A stretch of DNA of 64,000 nt from Ariolimax columbianus (Eukaryota; Mollusca; Gastropoda; Stylommatophora; Arionidae): assembly GCA_036924085.1 (NCBI GenBank), contig JAVGWX010000014.1, positions 42,093,556 to 42,157,555 on the forward strand. Reading direction: 5' to 3'. Positions 11,531 to 23,190 of the stretch are shown here, piece by piece. Below the pieces are notes generated by a model. It was not told where the DNA came from. It made no database searches and was given only the letters and a program-made list of their open reading frames with translations. Position numbers and translations under genes: made by a program. The first letter of the stretch is position 1. The number at the start of each line of letters is the position of its first letter.

Positions 11531-12539
11531 TGTTGTGTTTTGTTATTGTTGTTGTTATTATTATCCCATACCTGCTGAGCAAGCCTGCTCTTGGCAGTTC
11601 AATGTCATTCTTATATAGATACATGTCTTCTTCAGTTGTGTCACTGCTCCGTACAGTGTATTGGCAATTGTTATGTTTTGATCAGTATGTTTCACGTGAA
11701 CCTGATTCATTTCCTTTCCTTAAGTTTTCGATACTGTACTTTTGTCAATGCTGAACTGATGAACTTTCTTGAGCAATTATCCTTTCGCGGTTTATATCTT
11801 CTCCTTCTTTTTCGCACACTTTCAAGCGTCAAATTGAATATATCTAAAGGAAGCAGCAGCCAGCATGATGCTAATGGTATCTCCATATAGCTAGTCTAGG
11901 GATGGTATTGATGATGGCCGCATGTGCTGTCTCTGTTCCTCGTATGCTGGACACCTTTGTAGCAGATACTCAGGAGCCATTTTGTCCGTGCCCTAGACAC
12001 ATTCATCTGCATGTCATATTTTTAGTTTGTTGACCAGATGGTATCTCAAACTGTTGTGGCATTTGCGGAGTTTAGGAATTACTACCTGCTCTCCTCTGTT
12101 ATGCTGGTAATATGTGTCATTTAGTTGTTTACCTGCGTGCTCTGTTCCCAACTTGTTCCTGTGTCTACACTTGGTAAACCTCTTGGCCTTTCATAAGTTA
12201 TACCTGCTTCAGGTAACGCATCAGTACACTTTCTTTTGACCTCGATCTTTATTATTGTGTTGAGGGGTCTGTGTCTTCTATCACCCTTCCCCTCCATCCC
12301 CAAGCAGAAACTAGAAAGGTTCTTACACTTTCCATACCACAGGAAGAGCAGATCCACCCGGCGTTATACAATACCGAGTGTTGTGTGCTAAAAACCTTGT
12401 GGAGTTGTGGTGAATTTACCATTTCCAGCAACCAAGAAATGAGGCATTGAAGGCGTACCATATCTCTTTCTTCTGTTTCAGCTTTATAATAAGACATGAT
12501 ATACATTGGTTTCGCTTTACGCTAGCTCATTCTACATAA
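11531..12539. other. No gene; fragment of repeat head module
   Basis: TTGATCAGTATGTTTCACGTG at about 11678-11698 is the head module of the CAA-tailed repeat family. The rest is unassigned, and short open frames here show no domain. Confidence 0.35.
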
Positions 12540-12725
12540 AGAACTGTAGATGACTAGATGAACTGAAATCCCGTAGCTGTAGTGCAATGTAATGCTCCTC
12601 AGTAAGCTCACCACCATTTATAGTGACTGAGTCACGCAGCCTGTTTCCAGGAGCACGAGCAAGGACGTGAGGTGCGGGCTCAATCATTATGTTTCACCTG
12701 ACCCTGATTACTCTTCGCATTCACC
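12540..12725. repeat. Dispersed repeat, second copy with head module
   Basis: This is homologous to 11396-11530 and ends in ATGTTTCACCTGACCCTGATT, the head module that also forms the tandem arrays at 5401-5645 and 44215-44890. Confidence 0.65.
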
Positions 12726-13500
12726 CTTTGGATCTACACTGAGAAAAACGCGTTAACTAATTTTAAAAACCCAAATCTTATGCTACCAAAAAAAAACTGT
12801 TTAAAATTCCAACATAATTTATTTTGATCTGTGCATGTTCTCGTGACTGTTAAAACAGACTACATTTCATTTTTTGTGTGGATATTATTTGTTTAAAAAA
12901 TGTTTATCAAAATAAATAATCTAATATTTACACAGATTTACCGATTCGAAATATTCTCCCGCTTTCCTTTCTAAAGATTTTTATGCTGATGGTGAAATTG
13001 CATCCAGTATATAAATGATAAGTCGATGATCTTACCCCATGACATAAACCTCGTTTCATCACAACTCTTTACTGTAAAATTAAACAAAATAGGATCTTGA
13101 CAATAAATCGTTGCACTTGTGGCTTTTATGAAACATAATATAGTCAAAATAAATCTCGATACGTCGAATTATTAAATCTTTACTGTACTTTCTTCCAGTC
13201 ACTTTCAGTCATGAGGTGTTTATCATTTACTGAAATACGGATCTGACAGCTCGGTCTGCAAACATATTCCTTGTAGTCAGTAAATTAAAACAACATCTCC
13301 ACTCCACATCTCGGGCGCCGTCTCCGCCAGCGTTCTGTTAATAAAAAAAATATTTTCGTTGATGTTTCGAGTTAACCCTAGGTTGGTATCCACGTTCTGC
13401 CATCTTGCTGAGGTCGAGTATAAATCCGATAGTGATCGTTGACTGAATGATTACACGTGTTTTACGACCAAGAAATTGGGAGAAGTCTTACCGTAAAACC
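12726..13500. other. AT-rich unassigned sequence
   Basis: No open frame of note and no repeat match was noticed inside the window. Confidence 0.3.
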
Positions 13501-14700
13501 GGAGAAGCGCTCACGTGCAAGCTCCCTTTCTAAATTTTCTTCACACTTTCTTCCTCTACGTTTTTGATCAAAATATTTCATTCTCTATAGTTTCTTCTGT
13601 TCGATTTCCCTAATTTTGAATCCAAAGTTTTTTTCAAAACATATCTTCAGTCATGTTGTTTCCTCGCTATATTTCCATGTTCTTTGTTTTCCTTGCAGCA
13701 TCGTTATCTCTACGTTTTCCTTAAAACATCGTCCTCTCTAAATTTTCCTTACAACATCGTCCTTTCTACGTTTTCCTTACAACATCGTCCCCTCTACGTT
13801 TTCCTTACAACATCGTCCTTTCTACGTTTTCCTTACACCATCGTCCTCTCTACGTTTTCCTTACAACATCGTCCCCTCTACGTTTTCCTTACAACATCGT
13901 CCCCTCTACGTTTTCCTTACAACATCGTCCTCTCTAAGTTTTCCTTACAACATCGTCCTCTTTACGTTTGCCTTACACCATCGCCGTCTCTACGTTTTCT
14001 TCTCTATATTTTCTTCTCTGTTTTTCTTGCAGAAATTTTAATCCGAAGTTTTCCTCACCATATCTTCTATCACACCATTTCTTCACTATATTTCCTATTA
14101 TTTGTTTTCCTAACTATATTTTCCTTTCTATGTTTTCCTAACCGAATTTTCCTTTGTGTTTTACTAACTATATTTGCAACTCTATGTTTTCCTATCCATA
14201 TTTTCCTATCTTTGTTTTCCTAACCGTATGTTCATCTCTATGTTTTCCTTATTACATTTTTAGAACGTTGTTTTCGTAAGCATATTTTCTTCTTTGTTTT
14301 CCTAACAATATTTTCTTCTCTATGCTTTCTTAACAATATTTCCATCTGTTTTCTCACAACATAGAGTTTTGAAAGTTTTATTCACTATATTTTCTCTTCG
14401 CGTTTTCCTACCATTACTTTCATTTCTTTGTTTTTCTAATAAAATGTTCCTCTCTGCTTTCCTCACCTAATATTGAATCCAAAGTTTTCCTCACCATATT
14501 TTCAATCATATGTTACTTTAACTATATTTTCAATTCTATGTTTTCCTAACACTATTCTGCTCTGTGTTTTCTCACATTATGTTGTTCTCTAGGTTTTGCT
14601 GACTATTTTTCCTTCTTCAATTTTTTCCTCACAATATTTTCAATTCTTCGTTTACCTCAAAACATTATAATCTCTACGTTTTTATCTACACACCGTCTAC
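13501..14700. repeat. T-rich minisatellite with 28-bp core
   Basis: Between about 13690 and 14010 about ten 28-bp units of TTTTCCTTACAACATCGTCC plus TCTCTACG are arranged in tandem. Outward on both sides the same TTTTCCT...TCTATG theme continues in degenerate form to about 14700. The frame at 13684-14223 translates the repeat and is not a gene. Confidence 0.88.
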
Positions 14701-14735
14701 CTACTAACTACTCGTCAAATTTTCTCTTTCTCCCA

Positions 14736-14766
<31 letters not shown>

Positions 14767-15442
14767 TCTCTTTATCTCTCTCTCTCTATATATATATATT
14801 CTACTTCTTCTCCCCCTCCTATCACGCAGGCTCTGGCGAGCGTGAGTGATCATTGTTTTTTAAATACTTTTTACAGTTGTACTGCGCAATCTGTGGCCTC
14901 ACGACCAGGAACATCCACTTTTAGCAAGTCTTTTTGTTTTCAATTAACTATACCTAACCTTTGGCTGTTTTCAGTCTACTGGCAAGGCAGCAGTTGGTTG
15001 GGGTAAATTTCCTTTTCCTAAATGAACTGACTTTTAAACTAACAACTGTCACCTACCAGGATTGTTTTCAGTAATCAACTTATGTCTTTGATACCCAAAC
15101 ATGTAATCATCAAGGCAGTAGGTGGTGGTTTTGAAATCAGAAATGTCATTCTCTTAAATGATCTTTCAAGCCTCAGGGATCTCATCTAGCCAACGATTTG
15201 TGCGGTTTTAGGGCGCCATATTCTCAATATCCTCCCTCCACCTGTTAATATAAACAACTGTGCCACGTGAATGCTCGGAGTTGAACATTGCTTTCAGATG
15301 CTGTATGAGACACACGCCATCCCATCATTTTATTTGGAGTTTGAACGCTTGTCCTCCACTCCACCCCATGTTAGGACAGCATTAACAAGCATATAAGCGA
15401 GTGATATATTGTTGATCTTTTTCGTGTTTTAACCTTATTTCA
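14701..15442. other. CT microsatellite then unassigned sequence
   Basis: A (CT)n tract with a short (TA)n tail lies at 14732-14800. The remainder to 15442 is unique within the window, without a recognisable gene. Confidence 0.4.
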
Positions 15443-15662
15443 TTTCTCACTCTCTCTCTCTCTCTCACTCTCTTGTTTTCTCTGTATTTCTCTCTCTTTC
15501 TCTCTCTTTCTTTCTCTCACTACCTCTCTTTTTCTCTAACTCTCTTTCTTTCTCTCGCTCGCTCGCTCTTTCTCTCTCTTTCTCGCGCTTGCTCTCTTTC
15601 TTTCTCTCGCTCACACTCTATTTATCTCTCGCTTGTCTCTCTCTTTCTTTCTCTCTCTTTTA

Positions 15663-15701
<39 letters not shown>

Positions 15702-15705
15702 GAAT
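15443..15705. repeat. CT-rich microsatellite
   Basis: A nearly pure CTCT/CTTT tract of about 260 bp ends in an uninterrupted (CT)n run at 15672-15696. The Ser/Leu frame at 15473-15703 is a by-product. Confidence 0.9.
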
Positions 15706-16149
15706 TTAATTTATTTTATTCACATTACGTTTTTGGCTTACGAACATCCACTTTATTTTACTGTATAATAATGTATGTTTTTTTTTTTATATTCTAGATA
15801 TCCATCTCCGTGCGTTTGGCTTATCATTACACGTGTTTTATGGGCATGAAATATGCAGATAAACCACATTCTGAAACCTGACAAGCTTCCTCATCATATA
15901 TACTGAGCACGATCAAATAATTCCAACATGGTCTCGCAAGAATCTTGATATTTTCATAGCTTAATTTCAAATCTGAAAATAAGTTTTATGGTTAAAAAAG
16001 AAAACTGATCGGGGAAAGAGACGTTTGCATTCCAGTGTATAGTCGTATTTGATAGCCATCGATATCTATATTGCTGAAGAAGCACAAATGTTGTCCACTA
16101 AGAATTTCATCACTTCCATTAATTAAATCTTCATTTATCTAAACAGTTC
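15706..16149. other. AT-rich unassigned sequence
   Basis: No repeat match, domain or long open frame was seen. Confidence 0.3.
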
Positions 16150-16570
16150 GATTCCTTCTGTTTCTGGCTCTTTATTCCCTAAATGTTTCATTTATTTTAC
16201 TCGACGCACGTTTTCTCACTTCCATTAAATGTTTTCCTATATTGTGTTCCATGGATGTTTCCTCACTTCCCTTAATTGTTTTCTTTTTTTTTTGTTAATT
16301 CATTTTTATCTCACTTCCCTCAAATGTTTTCATTTATTTTATCCCATGCATGTTTTCTCACTACACTTAAATGGTTACCTATATTCCGTTTCCATGCATG
16401 CTTTTTCACATCCTTACAGGGTTTCTTTTATTTTATTCCATTTATGTTTTATCACTTTCCTTAAATGTTTTCCTTTATTTTGTTCCATGCATGTTTTCTT
16501 ACTTCCCATAAATGTTTTCTTATATTTTGTTCCATGCATGTTTTCTCACATTCGTAAATGTTTTTATTTA
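16150..16570. repeat. Degenerate minisatellite of about 46 bp
   Basis: The theme CCATGCATGTTTTCTCACTT followed by CC.TAAATGTTTTC.TTTAT recurs at spacings between 42 and 60 bp. The Phe-rich frames at 16229-16705 come from it. Confidence 0.65.
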
Positions 16571-17354
16571 CTATTCAAATGGTACAGTTTCCATATTTTC
16601 TCTACATCATTGACAGTATCGCGACCACACTCCCTATGTGTTTTCTTATATGTTTACAGTGCGCCTTTCTCTATTCCCATTACTTTTACACATTTGATAT
16701 GCTAGTTTTTACCTTACCAATTTATATCTGAATTCATCAATTTGTATTCAAATTTCAAGGCATTCCTTGCTTCAATACTATCAGTTTATTTCTCATGATA
16801 GTTTCATTTTTTTCACTAAATTATTTTCCTCTCCATGTGCTCCTATTTTCCCGGTTATTTACCTAATTTCCCTCTTTGTTTTTAAATATATTTTTTTCTA
16901 ATTTTGTTTGCATGTTTTCCTCCATATGTTCTTTTTTTTACATGGTGATTCCTTCTTTACTTCTATGTCTTCAAATCTATACTTTTCCTATTGTGTATCT
17001 ATTTTTCTCTTTCATATTTAAATACTTTCCTGCATTTCTTCACCTTCTTTGTGGCTGTCCCAAGTGCTTATATGAGTTTCTCCCAAAAAGCCAGATCATC
17101 AGTTCCACTTACGCAACCAAATACTAACATAACTACCATCAAAGCGGACATGATAGCAATTAAACAAGCTGAACATTTTCAACACAATCAACCCCTAAAA
17201 AAAACCCACTGTTAAATCAAACATAAACATAACTATCAACATCACAAAATACATCATCGCTATTAGTATCCCCAATGTCGTAGTCAGCATAGATCTAAAC
17301 ATCATCTACATCACCTACACTATCCAAAACACCCACACCATCAACATCAACGTC
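16571..17354. other. AT-rich sequence grading into CATCAAC repeats
   Basis: Unassigned AT-rich sequence. From about 17220 short CATCAAC-type repeats begin, upstream of the inverted-repeat element. Confidence 0.35.
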
Positions 17355-17665
17355 AATAGAATCATGCACTGAAAGCGACGGGGCATATTTGTGGTTGATA
17401 TATCTTATATACATACATTTCTCTAGGGAGGATTGTTCGATATGGTGATTAAAATAGTTAGTGATTGATGGGATGACCTTGATGATGAGGGTGCCGTTTG
17501 AATGTAGGGTGATGTTGATGGTTTGGTTGATGGTGAAGTTGATGAATGGAGAGGATGGTGATGTTGATGGTTTGGTTAATTATGAAGTTGATGAATGGAG
17601 AGGATGGTGATGTTGATGGATTGGTTGATGGTGAAGTTGATGATTGGAGAGAATGGTGATGTTGA
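17355..17665 (+). repeat. Left inverted arm with three 50-bp subrepeats
   Basis: The outer 120 bp are unique-looking sequence that reappears inverted at 20690-20815. The inner part has three 50-bp units built on GGTGATGTTGATGGTTTGG and GAAGTTGATGAATGGAGAG. The Pro/Ser/His frame on the - strand at 17458-17670 translates these units. Confidence 0.8.
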
Positions 17666-18310
17666 ACCAAACATAAACATCAACTCAATCGTCAGCATAC
17701 ATTTAAGCTGCATCATCATAGTGAAGTCAGTTATTCACTTCATTCTAAACTCAAACTTCCCCATCACCATCAACCAAAGTATCAACATCGCCATCACTCC
17801 AAACGTTAACATCCCTTAAAATATCAAAATCACCATCATTTCAAGCATCACCATCTCTATCACCACAAACATCAACATCTTCATCACTCCAAACATCAAC
17901 ATCAGCGTCATTTCAAAACAAATATCAACGTATTTTTTAATTCCAAACATCAATATCACAATAACTTCAAACATCAACATCACCATTACTCAAAACATCA
18001 ACATCACCATTATTCCGAACATCAAATATCAACAATCACTATCGAATTTAATATCACCATTACTCCAAACGTCAACATCGTCATCACTCCAAACATTTAA
18101 AAAAAATGTTAAAATCAATATCACAATCACTCAAAACACCATCATCAACAATGCTATAAACATCAACATCACAATTTACTAAACGATCAGCATCACCATC
18201 ACTCCAAACATCAGTATCACCATCACTTTAAACATCGACATCACCATCACTCCAAACATCAACATCACCATCACTCAAAACATCAGTATCACCATCACCC
18301 CAAACATCTT
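17666..18310. repeat. CATCAACATCACC satellite, degenerate
   Basis: Units of about 24 bp based on CATCACTCCAAACATCAACA are repeated with many substitutions. Similar sequence resumes after each SINE insertion up to 20150. Confidence 0.8.
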
Positions 18311-18568
18311 GGGGGACTGCGTGGGCTAGTGGTTAAGTGACACACCAAAACACCAAGACGGTGCTGGTTTCGATCCCTATCACAGCACCGGACGTTACCC
18401 TGGGAGAAGCAAACTCTTAAAAAATGCAGGAGGAAGCAGACCCTTACATAAAATGCATGCTGAAGTCGGATGCACTGGGCCGACATGCGCAAAATCAAAA
18501 CCACAGTGCACAGCATACCGTCTTGGGGATCTGACAAATAAGGCGATCGCAAAACAAACAAAAGAAAA
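18311..18568 (+). mobile_element. tRNA-derived SINE, copy 1 (family S1)
   Basis: The head carries a pol III A-box-like GGGCTAGTGGTTAAG and a B-box-like GGTTTCGATCCC about 36 bp apart. The body matches 19716-19977 almost throughout (GGAGGAAGCAGACCCTTAC, AAGTCGGATGCACTGGGCC) and ends in an A-rich tail. Both flanks are CCAAACATC satellite, so a target duplication cannot be told apart from the host repeat. Confidence 0.85.
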
Positions 18569-18779
18569 CTCCAAACATCAACATCACCATCACTCCAAAC
18601 ATCAAAACCATCTTCAACCAGAAGAATATAATCACACTCAAACATCAATTTCACCATCACTACAAACATCAGGAAAATCAATACTTTAAACATGAACATC
18701 AACATTACTTCAACCATCAGAATCATCATTATTCCATACATGAACATCAACATCACAAACAAAAAATTAACATTTGAAT

Positions 18780-19335
18780 CACTCCAAACATCAACATTAC
18801 ATCAACCAAATGAAAGCTTAACCATCACTACAAACATCAACATTCCATCAACCGAATGAAAGCATAACCAGCACTACAAACATCAACATTCCATCAACCG
18901 AATGAAAGCATAACCAGCACTACAAACATCAACATTACATCAACCAAATGAAAGCATAACCATCACTACAAACATCAACATTACATCAACCAAATGAAAG
19001 CATAACCATCACTACAAACATCAACATTACATCAACCAAATGAAAGCATAACCATCACTACAAACATCAACATTACATCAACCAAATGAAAGCATAACCA
19101 TCACTACAAACATCAACATTCCATCAACCGAATGAAAGCATAACCATCACTACAAACATCAACATTACATCAACCAAATGAAAGCATAACCATCACTCCA
19201 AACATCAACATTACATAAACCAAATGAAAGCATAACCATCACTACAAACATCAACATTACATCAACCAAATGAAAGCATAACCATCACTACAAACATCAA
19301 CATTCCATCAACCGAATGAAAGCATAACCAGCACT
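18780..19335. repeat. 46-bp tandem array
   Basis: About eleven units combine CATCACTACAAACATCAACA with CATCAACC(A/G)AATGAAAGCATAAC. Two subtypes, ATTACATCAACCAAATG and ATTCCATCAACCGAATG, are interspersed, which suggests copying of multi-unit blocks. Confidence 0.92.
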
Positions 19336-19703
19336 TCAAACATCAACATCACCATCTCTCCCATCATCAACATCACCATAATTCTAAACATCAACATCAA
19401 AATCACTTCAATTATCAACATCACCATCATCCCAAACATTAACGCCACCATCAAACCATATATCAATTTCACTACTATTAAACCATCAACATCAACATCA
19501 CTCCAAACATCAGCAGCACATCCCTCCAAACATCAACATCACTCCAAACATCAGTTTTACCATAACTACAAACATCAATTTCATCGTCACTCCAAACATC
19601 AACATCACCATTAATAAGCACTACAACAAAATAATAACTCTAAACATCAATACCACCATCAACAAAGACATCAATATCATTCCCAAAAGTATCATCACCA
19701 TCA
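19336..19703. repeat. CATCAACATCACC satellite, degenerate
   Basis: Continuation of the core satellite between the 46-bp array and the second SINE. Confidence 0.75.
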
Positions 19704-19715
19704 AACTAATCTTCA

Positions 19716-19977
19716 GGGGACGGCGTGGCCTAGTGGTTAAGTGGCACGGCTCACGACCCGAAGGTGCTGGGTTCGATCCCCATCACAGCACCGGCCGTTA
19801 CCCTGGGGAAGCAAACCCTTAGAAAATGCAGGAGGAAGCAGACCCTTACATAAAATGCGTGCTGAAGTCGGATGCACTGGGCCGACAGGCGCAAAATAAA
19901 AACCACAGTGCAACGCACACCGACTTGGGGAATAGAGAAATAAGGCGAACGCAAAAAAAAAACAAAAAAAAAAAAAC
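19716..19977 (+). mobile_element. tRNA-derived SINE, copy 2 (family S1), with TSD
   Basis: The A box is TGGCCTAGTGGTTAAG and the B box is GGTTCGATCCC. The body is as in copy 1 and the tail is a long A run with single C interruptions at 19952-19977. The 12-bp flanks at 19704-19715 (AACTAATCTTCA) and 19978-19989 (AACTAATCTTTA) differ by one base and form a target-site duplication, so this is a true retroposition event. The - strand frames at 19737-20125 are antisense artefacts. Confidence 0.93.
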
Positions 19978-20149
19978 AACTAATCTTTAACATCATTCCA
20001 ATTACCAACAGACACATCAACATCACAATCACTCCAAACATCAACACCACCATCAACAAAAGATCGGCATCACTGCAACCATCAACATCACCATCAACAG
20101 AGGCAACAACATCAAAATAATTCAAATCATCAACACCACCATTAAAAAC

Positions 20150-20625
20150 ATATCAACATCACCACCCTCTCCAATAGTCAATTTCACACATCAACGAAAT
20201 CATCAACATCACCACCCTCTCCATTCATCAATTTCACACATCAACGAAATCATCAACATCACCACCCTCTCCAATCATCAATTTCACACATCAACGAAAT
20301 CATCAACATCACCACCCTCTCCAATCATCAATTTCACACATCAACGAAATCATCAACATCACCACCCTCTCCAATCATCAATTTCACACATCAACGAAAT
20401 CATCAACATCACCACCCTCTCCAATCATCAATTTCACACATCAACGAAATCCTCAACATCACCACCCTCTCCAATCATCAATTTCACACATCAACGAAAT
20501 CATCAACATCACCACCCTCTTCAGTCATCAATTTCACACATCAACGAAATCATCAACATCACCACCCTCTCCAGTCATCAATTTCACACATCAACGAAAC
20601 CATCAACATCACTATCTTCTCCAAT
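20150..20625. repeat. 50-bp tandem array (right arm subrepeats)
   Basis: About nine units contain CATCAACATCACCACCCTCT and CAATTTCACACATCAACG. They are inverted relative to the three 50-bp units in the left arm at 17510-17660. Confidence 0.92.
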
Positions 20626-20815
20626 CATCAACTTCACCATCAACCAAACCATCATCATCACCATCCATCCAAACTTCCCCCTCATCATCAAGGTCAACCC
20701 ATCAATCACTAACTATGTTAATCACCATATCGCACATTTCCCACTATAGAAATGTCCGTATATAAGATATATCAACCAAAAATATGACCCGTCGCTTACA
20801 GTGCATGACCCTATC
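20575..20815 (-). repeat. Right inverted arm, outer part
   Basis: The reverse complement of the left arm's outer part, ending TATGACCCGTCGCTTACAGTG at 20803. Confidence 0.8.
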
Positions 20816-21072
20816 AATTGCCACTAGCGGAATGTTATAGGCACGGAGCGATACGGATGTTGCGATAACTAGAGAGCAAATCAGTAGTTACACCCGATGG
20901 GAGACAGCAGGAAGGGGTTCACCATTTTAAACATCTTTTTGCAGGAAAGCAGATTCTTAAATGTGAGAAATATTCCGGATAATAGCAATACCGATATAAA
21001 CAAGATTAGCGGTAAAAATGTAAACAAGATACGAGGAGGGAAGGTTAGTCAAATAGTTGAGCTACTGTAAAC
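20816..21072. other. Short unassigned sequence
   Basis: Unique sequence between the inverted-repeat element and the GAT microsatellite. No feature was recognised. Confidence 0.3.
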
Positions 21073-22062
21073 ATGTCGTTTAATGATGATGATGGTGATG
21101 ATCGGCGTTATGATGATGGTGATGGTGGGAGTGATGATGATGGTGGGTGTGATGATGATGATGGTAATGATAATGGTGATGGTGGGGGTGATGATCATGG
21201 TTGTTATGATGATGATGATGATGTTGGGGGTGATGATGATGGTGGGTGTGATGATGATGATAGTAATGATGATGGTGATGGTGGGGGTGATGATGATGGT
21301 TGTTATGAAGATGATGATGATGATGCTGTTGGTAATGATGATGATGATAGTAATGATGATGGTGATGATGTTGTTGATGATGATGTTGATGATGATGTTG
21401 ACGATGATGTTGATGATGATGTTGATGATAATGCTGATTATGATGATGTTGATTATGATGATGTAGATAATGATGATGATGTTGATGATGATGATGATGA
21501 TGTTGATGATGATGTTGATGATGATGATGTTGATGATGAGGATGATGTTGATGATGATGATGTTGATGATGATGTAGATGATGATGATGTTGATGATGAT
21601 GATGATGATGATATTGTTAATGATGATGATGTTGATGATGATGTTGTTGTTGATGATGATGATGATGTTGATTTTGATGTTGATGATGATGATGTTGATG
21701 ATGATGATGTTGATGATGATGGTCATGAAGATGTTGATGATGCTGATGTTGATGATGATGTTCATGATGATGATGATGATGTTGATGATGATGATGTTGA
21801 TGATGATGATGATGCTGATGATGTTGATGATGATGATGATGATGATGATTATGATAATGTTGATGATGATGATGTTGATGATGATGTTGATAATGATGAT
21901 GATGATGATGATGTTGATGTTGATGATGATGATGATGATTATGATGATGTTGATGATGATGATGTTGATGATGATGTTGTTGATGATGTTGATGGTGATG
22001 ATGATGTTGATAGTTATGTCGATGGTGATGCTGGTGACGAGGATGAAGAAGATGATGAGGAT
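21073..22062. repeat. 1-kb GAT/GTT trinucleotide microsatellite
   Basis: Almost every triplet is GAT or GTT, with scattered GGT, GAC and AAT. Three + or - frames stay open: poly-Asp/Val over 335 codons (21073-22080), Met-rich, and Ile-rich on the opposite strand (21049-21765). The openness follows from the repeat having no stop triplets, so none is called as a gene. Confidence 0.95.
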
Positions 22063-22317
22063 GTTAAATATCTACAGTGAGTAAAATTACTCTCTTTTGG
22101 GCTATTATGTAACAGGCGTTAAATGACAGAATGCAGTAGGGACGAGAAAGGAAACACTGAAAGACACAAATAATTGACAAGTAAAATAGTTTGGACATAT
22201 AAAGAGACATGTTACTTTGCTGAAAACAGTACTGGATGAAAAGGTTGAAGGCCAGAGGGCATGAGTAAAACAGGGTCATACGTGGAAGAGAATATGTTGT
22301 GTAAGTTAGATGGTGGC
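22063..22317. other. No feature recognised
   Basis: Unique sequence between the microsatellite and the following SINE. A short - strand frame has no domain. Confidence 0.3.
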
Positions 22318-22613
22318 GACATCGTGGGACGAATTTGTCTTGATGATGTAACTTGCGTTGTATTTGGAGTAAACTGAGGAAGCAACTGCGCGAGTCATCA
22401 ACCTCACTCTCTCGTCTCACCCATAAGTATATTGGAACAGTGGTACGACGATAACTCGAGACGACTGGAGTAACTCAAATTACAAGCAGGCATTTTGGCC
22501 TCACGTCCCTTAAGACCAGGGGTTGCTTGAAACTTGCGGGATTCGATCACCAACCGTTTCAGTTCATCGCGTTGATAGGCGAGTGCCTTACCTTTCCACC
22601 ACAGCGAATCCTA
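22318..22613 (-). mobile_element. tRNA-derived SINE, family S3
   Basis: Read on the - strand, the head at 22613 shows a tRNA-like GCTGTGGTGGAAAGGTAAGGC (A-box region) and GGTGATCGAATCCC (B box). The body includes the complement of GACGACTGGA and CTTGATGATGTAAC. Related copies lie at 46141-46560, 47880-48075 and 54180-54365. Confidence 0.72.
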
Positions 22614-22744
22614 AATAGAACATGAAGAGGTGAACTTAAAACATTCTTGAAGAGTGCAACATTAAATCGAGAGACAGGCATTGATGGGGGCCTACTACAG
22701 TCACACCTTGATGCGGAGATGGCACAACATCATCTCATTAACAG

Positions 22745-23190
22745 CATTCCTTACCCAGGTTTGGCTTGGCTTGGCTTCGTTCGTTCTCAATCTCCCGCTA
22801 GCAAACCCTGAACAGGCTTAAGTTGCAGAATGTAGTCCATAGAACGGAATGCGTTGTGTCGTATTTTACAGCTTGACTGCGATATTTGCACCTTTCGGTC
22901 CAACACATCCGATTCAGCAAGCATTTTTTGAGTACCGGGTTAGCATTCCATCTTCGATCCCTTCTCCTTAGCCAGTCTGCCCTGCTGCAGTCTGTTATCC
23001 AGGATCACCGCGTGGAGGTGTAGAAGGATCTTGGCAGCTTTGGTTCGCTGGCCCTGACGCTAGGAGTCAGATGTGGGTCGCTGACCACTGCTGCTCAGCA
23101 TCTTGATCCCCCTTACCAAGGTTTGAATTCATGTTCTCGTTATTTAAAGAACAACGCCCATACCACTGCACTAAACGTCCATCTCACCCA
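22745..23190 (-). mobile_element. tRNA-derived SINE, family S2
   Basis: On the - strand the head near 23188 reads TTTAGTGCAGTGGTATGGGC (A-box-like), with GAATTCAAACC (B-box-like) downstream. The body is shared with 36100-36466 and 50535-50935. The tail is a (GCCAA)n run, seen here as TTGGCTTGGCTTGGC at 22762-22776. Confidence 0.75.

Larger units (their letters stand above)
17355..20815. mobile_element. Foldback-like element with long inverted ends
   Basis: The ends at about 17355-17665 and 20575-20815 are reverse complements of each other over roughly 250-300 bp. Matching landmarks include AGCGACGGG, GGTTGATATATCTTATATAC, CGATATGGTGATTAA, TAGTTAGTGATTGATGGG and ACCTTGATGATGAGGG, each present in the opposite strand of the other arm. 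The outermost sharp match is CACTG at 17367 and CAGTG at 20799, with CATG just outside both. Inside each arm lie 50-bp tandem subrepeats, three on the left and about nine on the right. The core is CATCAAC-type satellite. No transposase is visible, so it would be non-autonomous. Termini and flanks fit a CMC (Chapaev-like) or foldback type, but this is inference. Confidence 0.6.

Noticed and set aside
19716..19800. Possible tRNA gene
   Set aside because: The tRNA-like part has A and B boxes, but it continues into a SINE body with A-tail and target duplication, and the stems are imperfect.
21073..22080. Open frame of 335 codons, almost all Asp and Val
   Set aside because: It is the direct translation of a GAT/GTT microsatellite. 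Other frames of the same tract are equally open, and no flanking coding signal exists.
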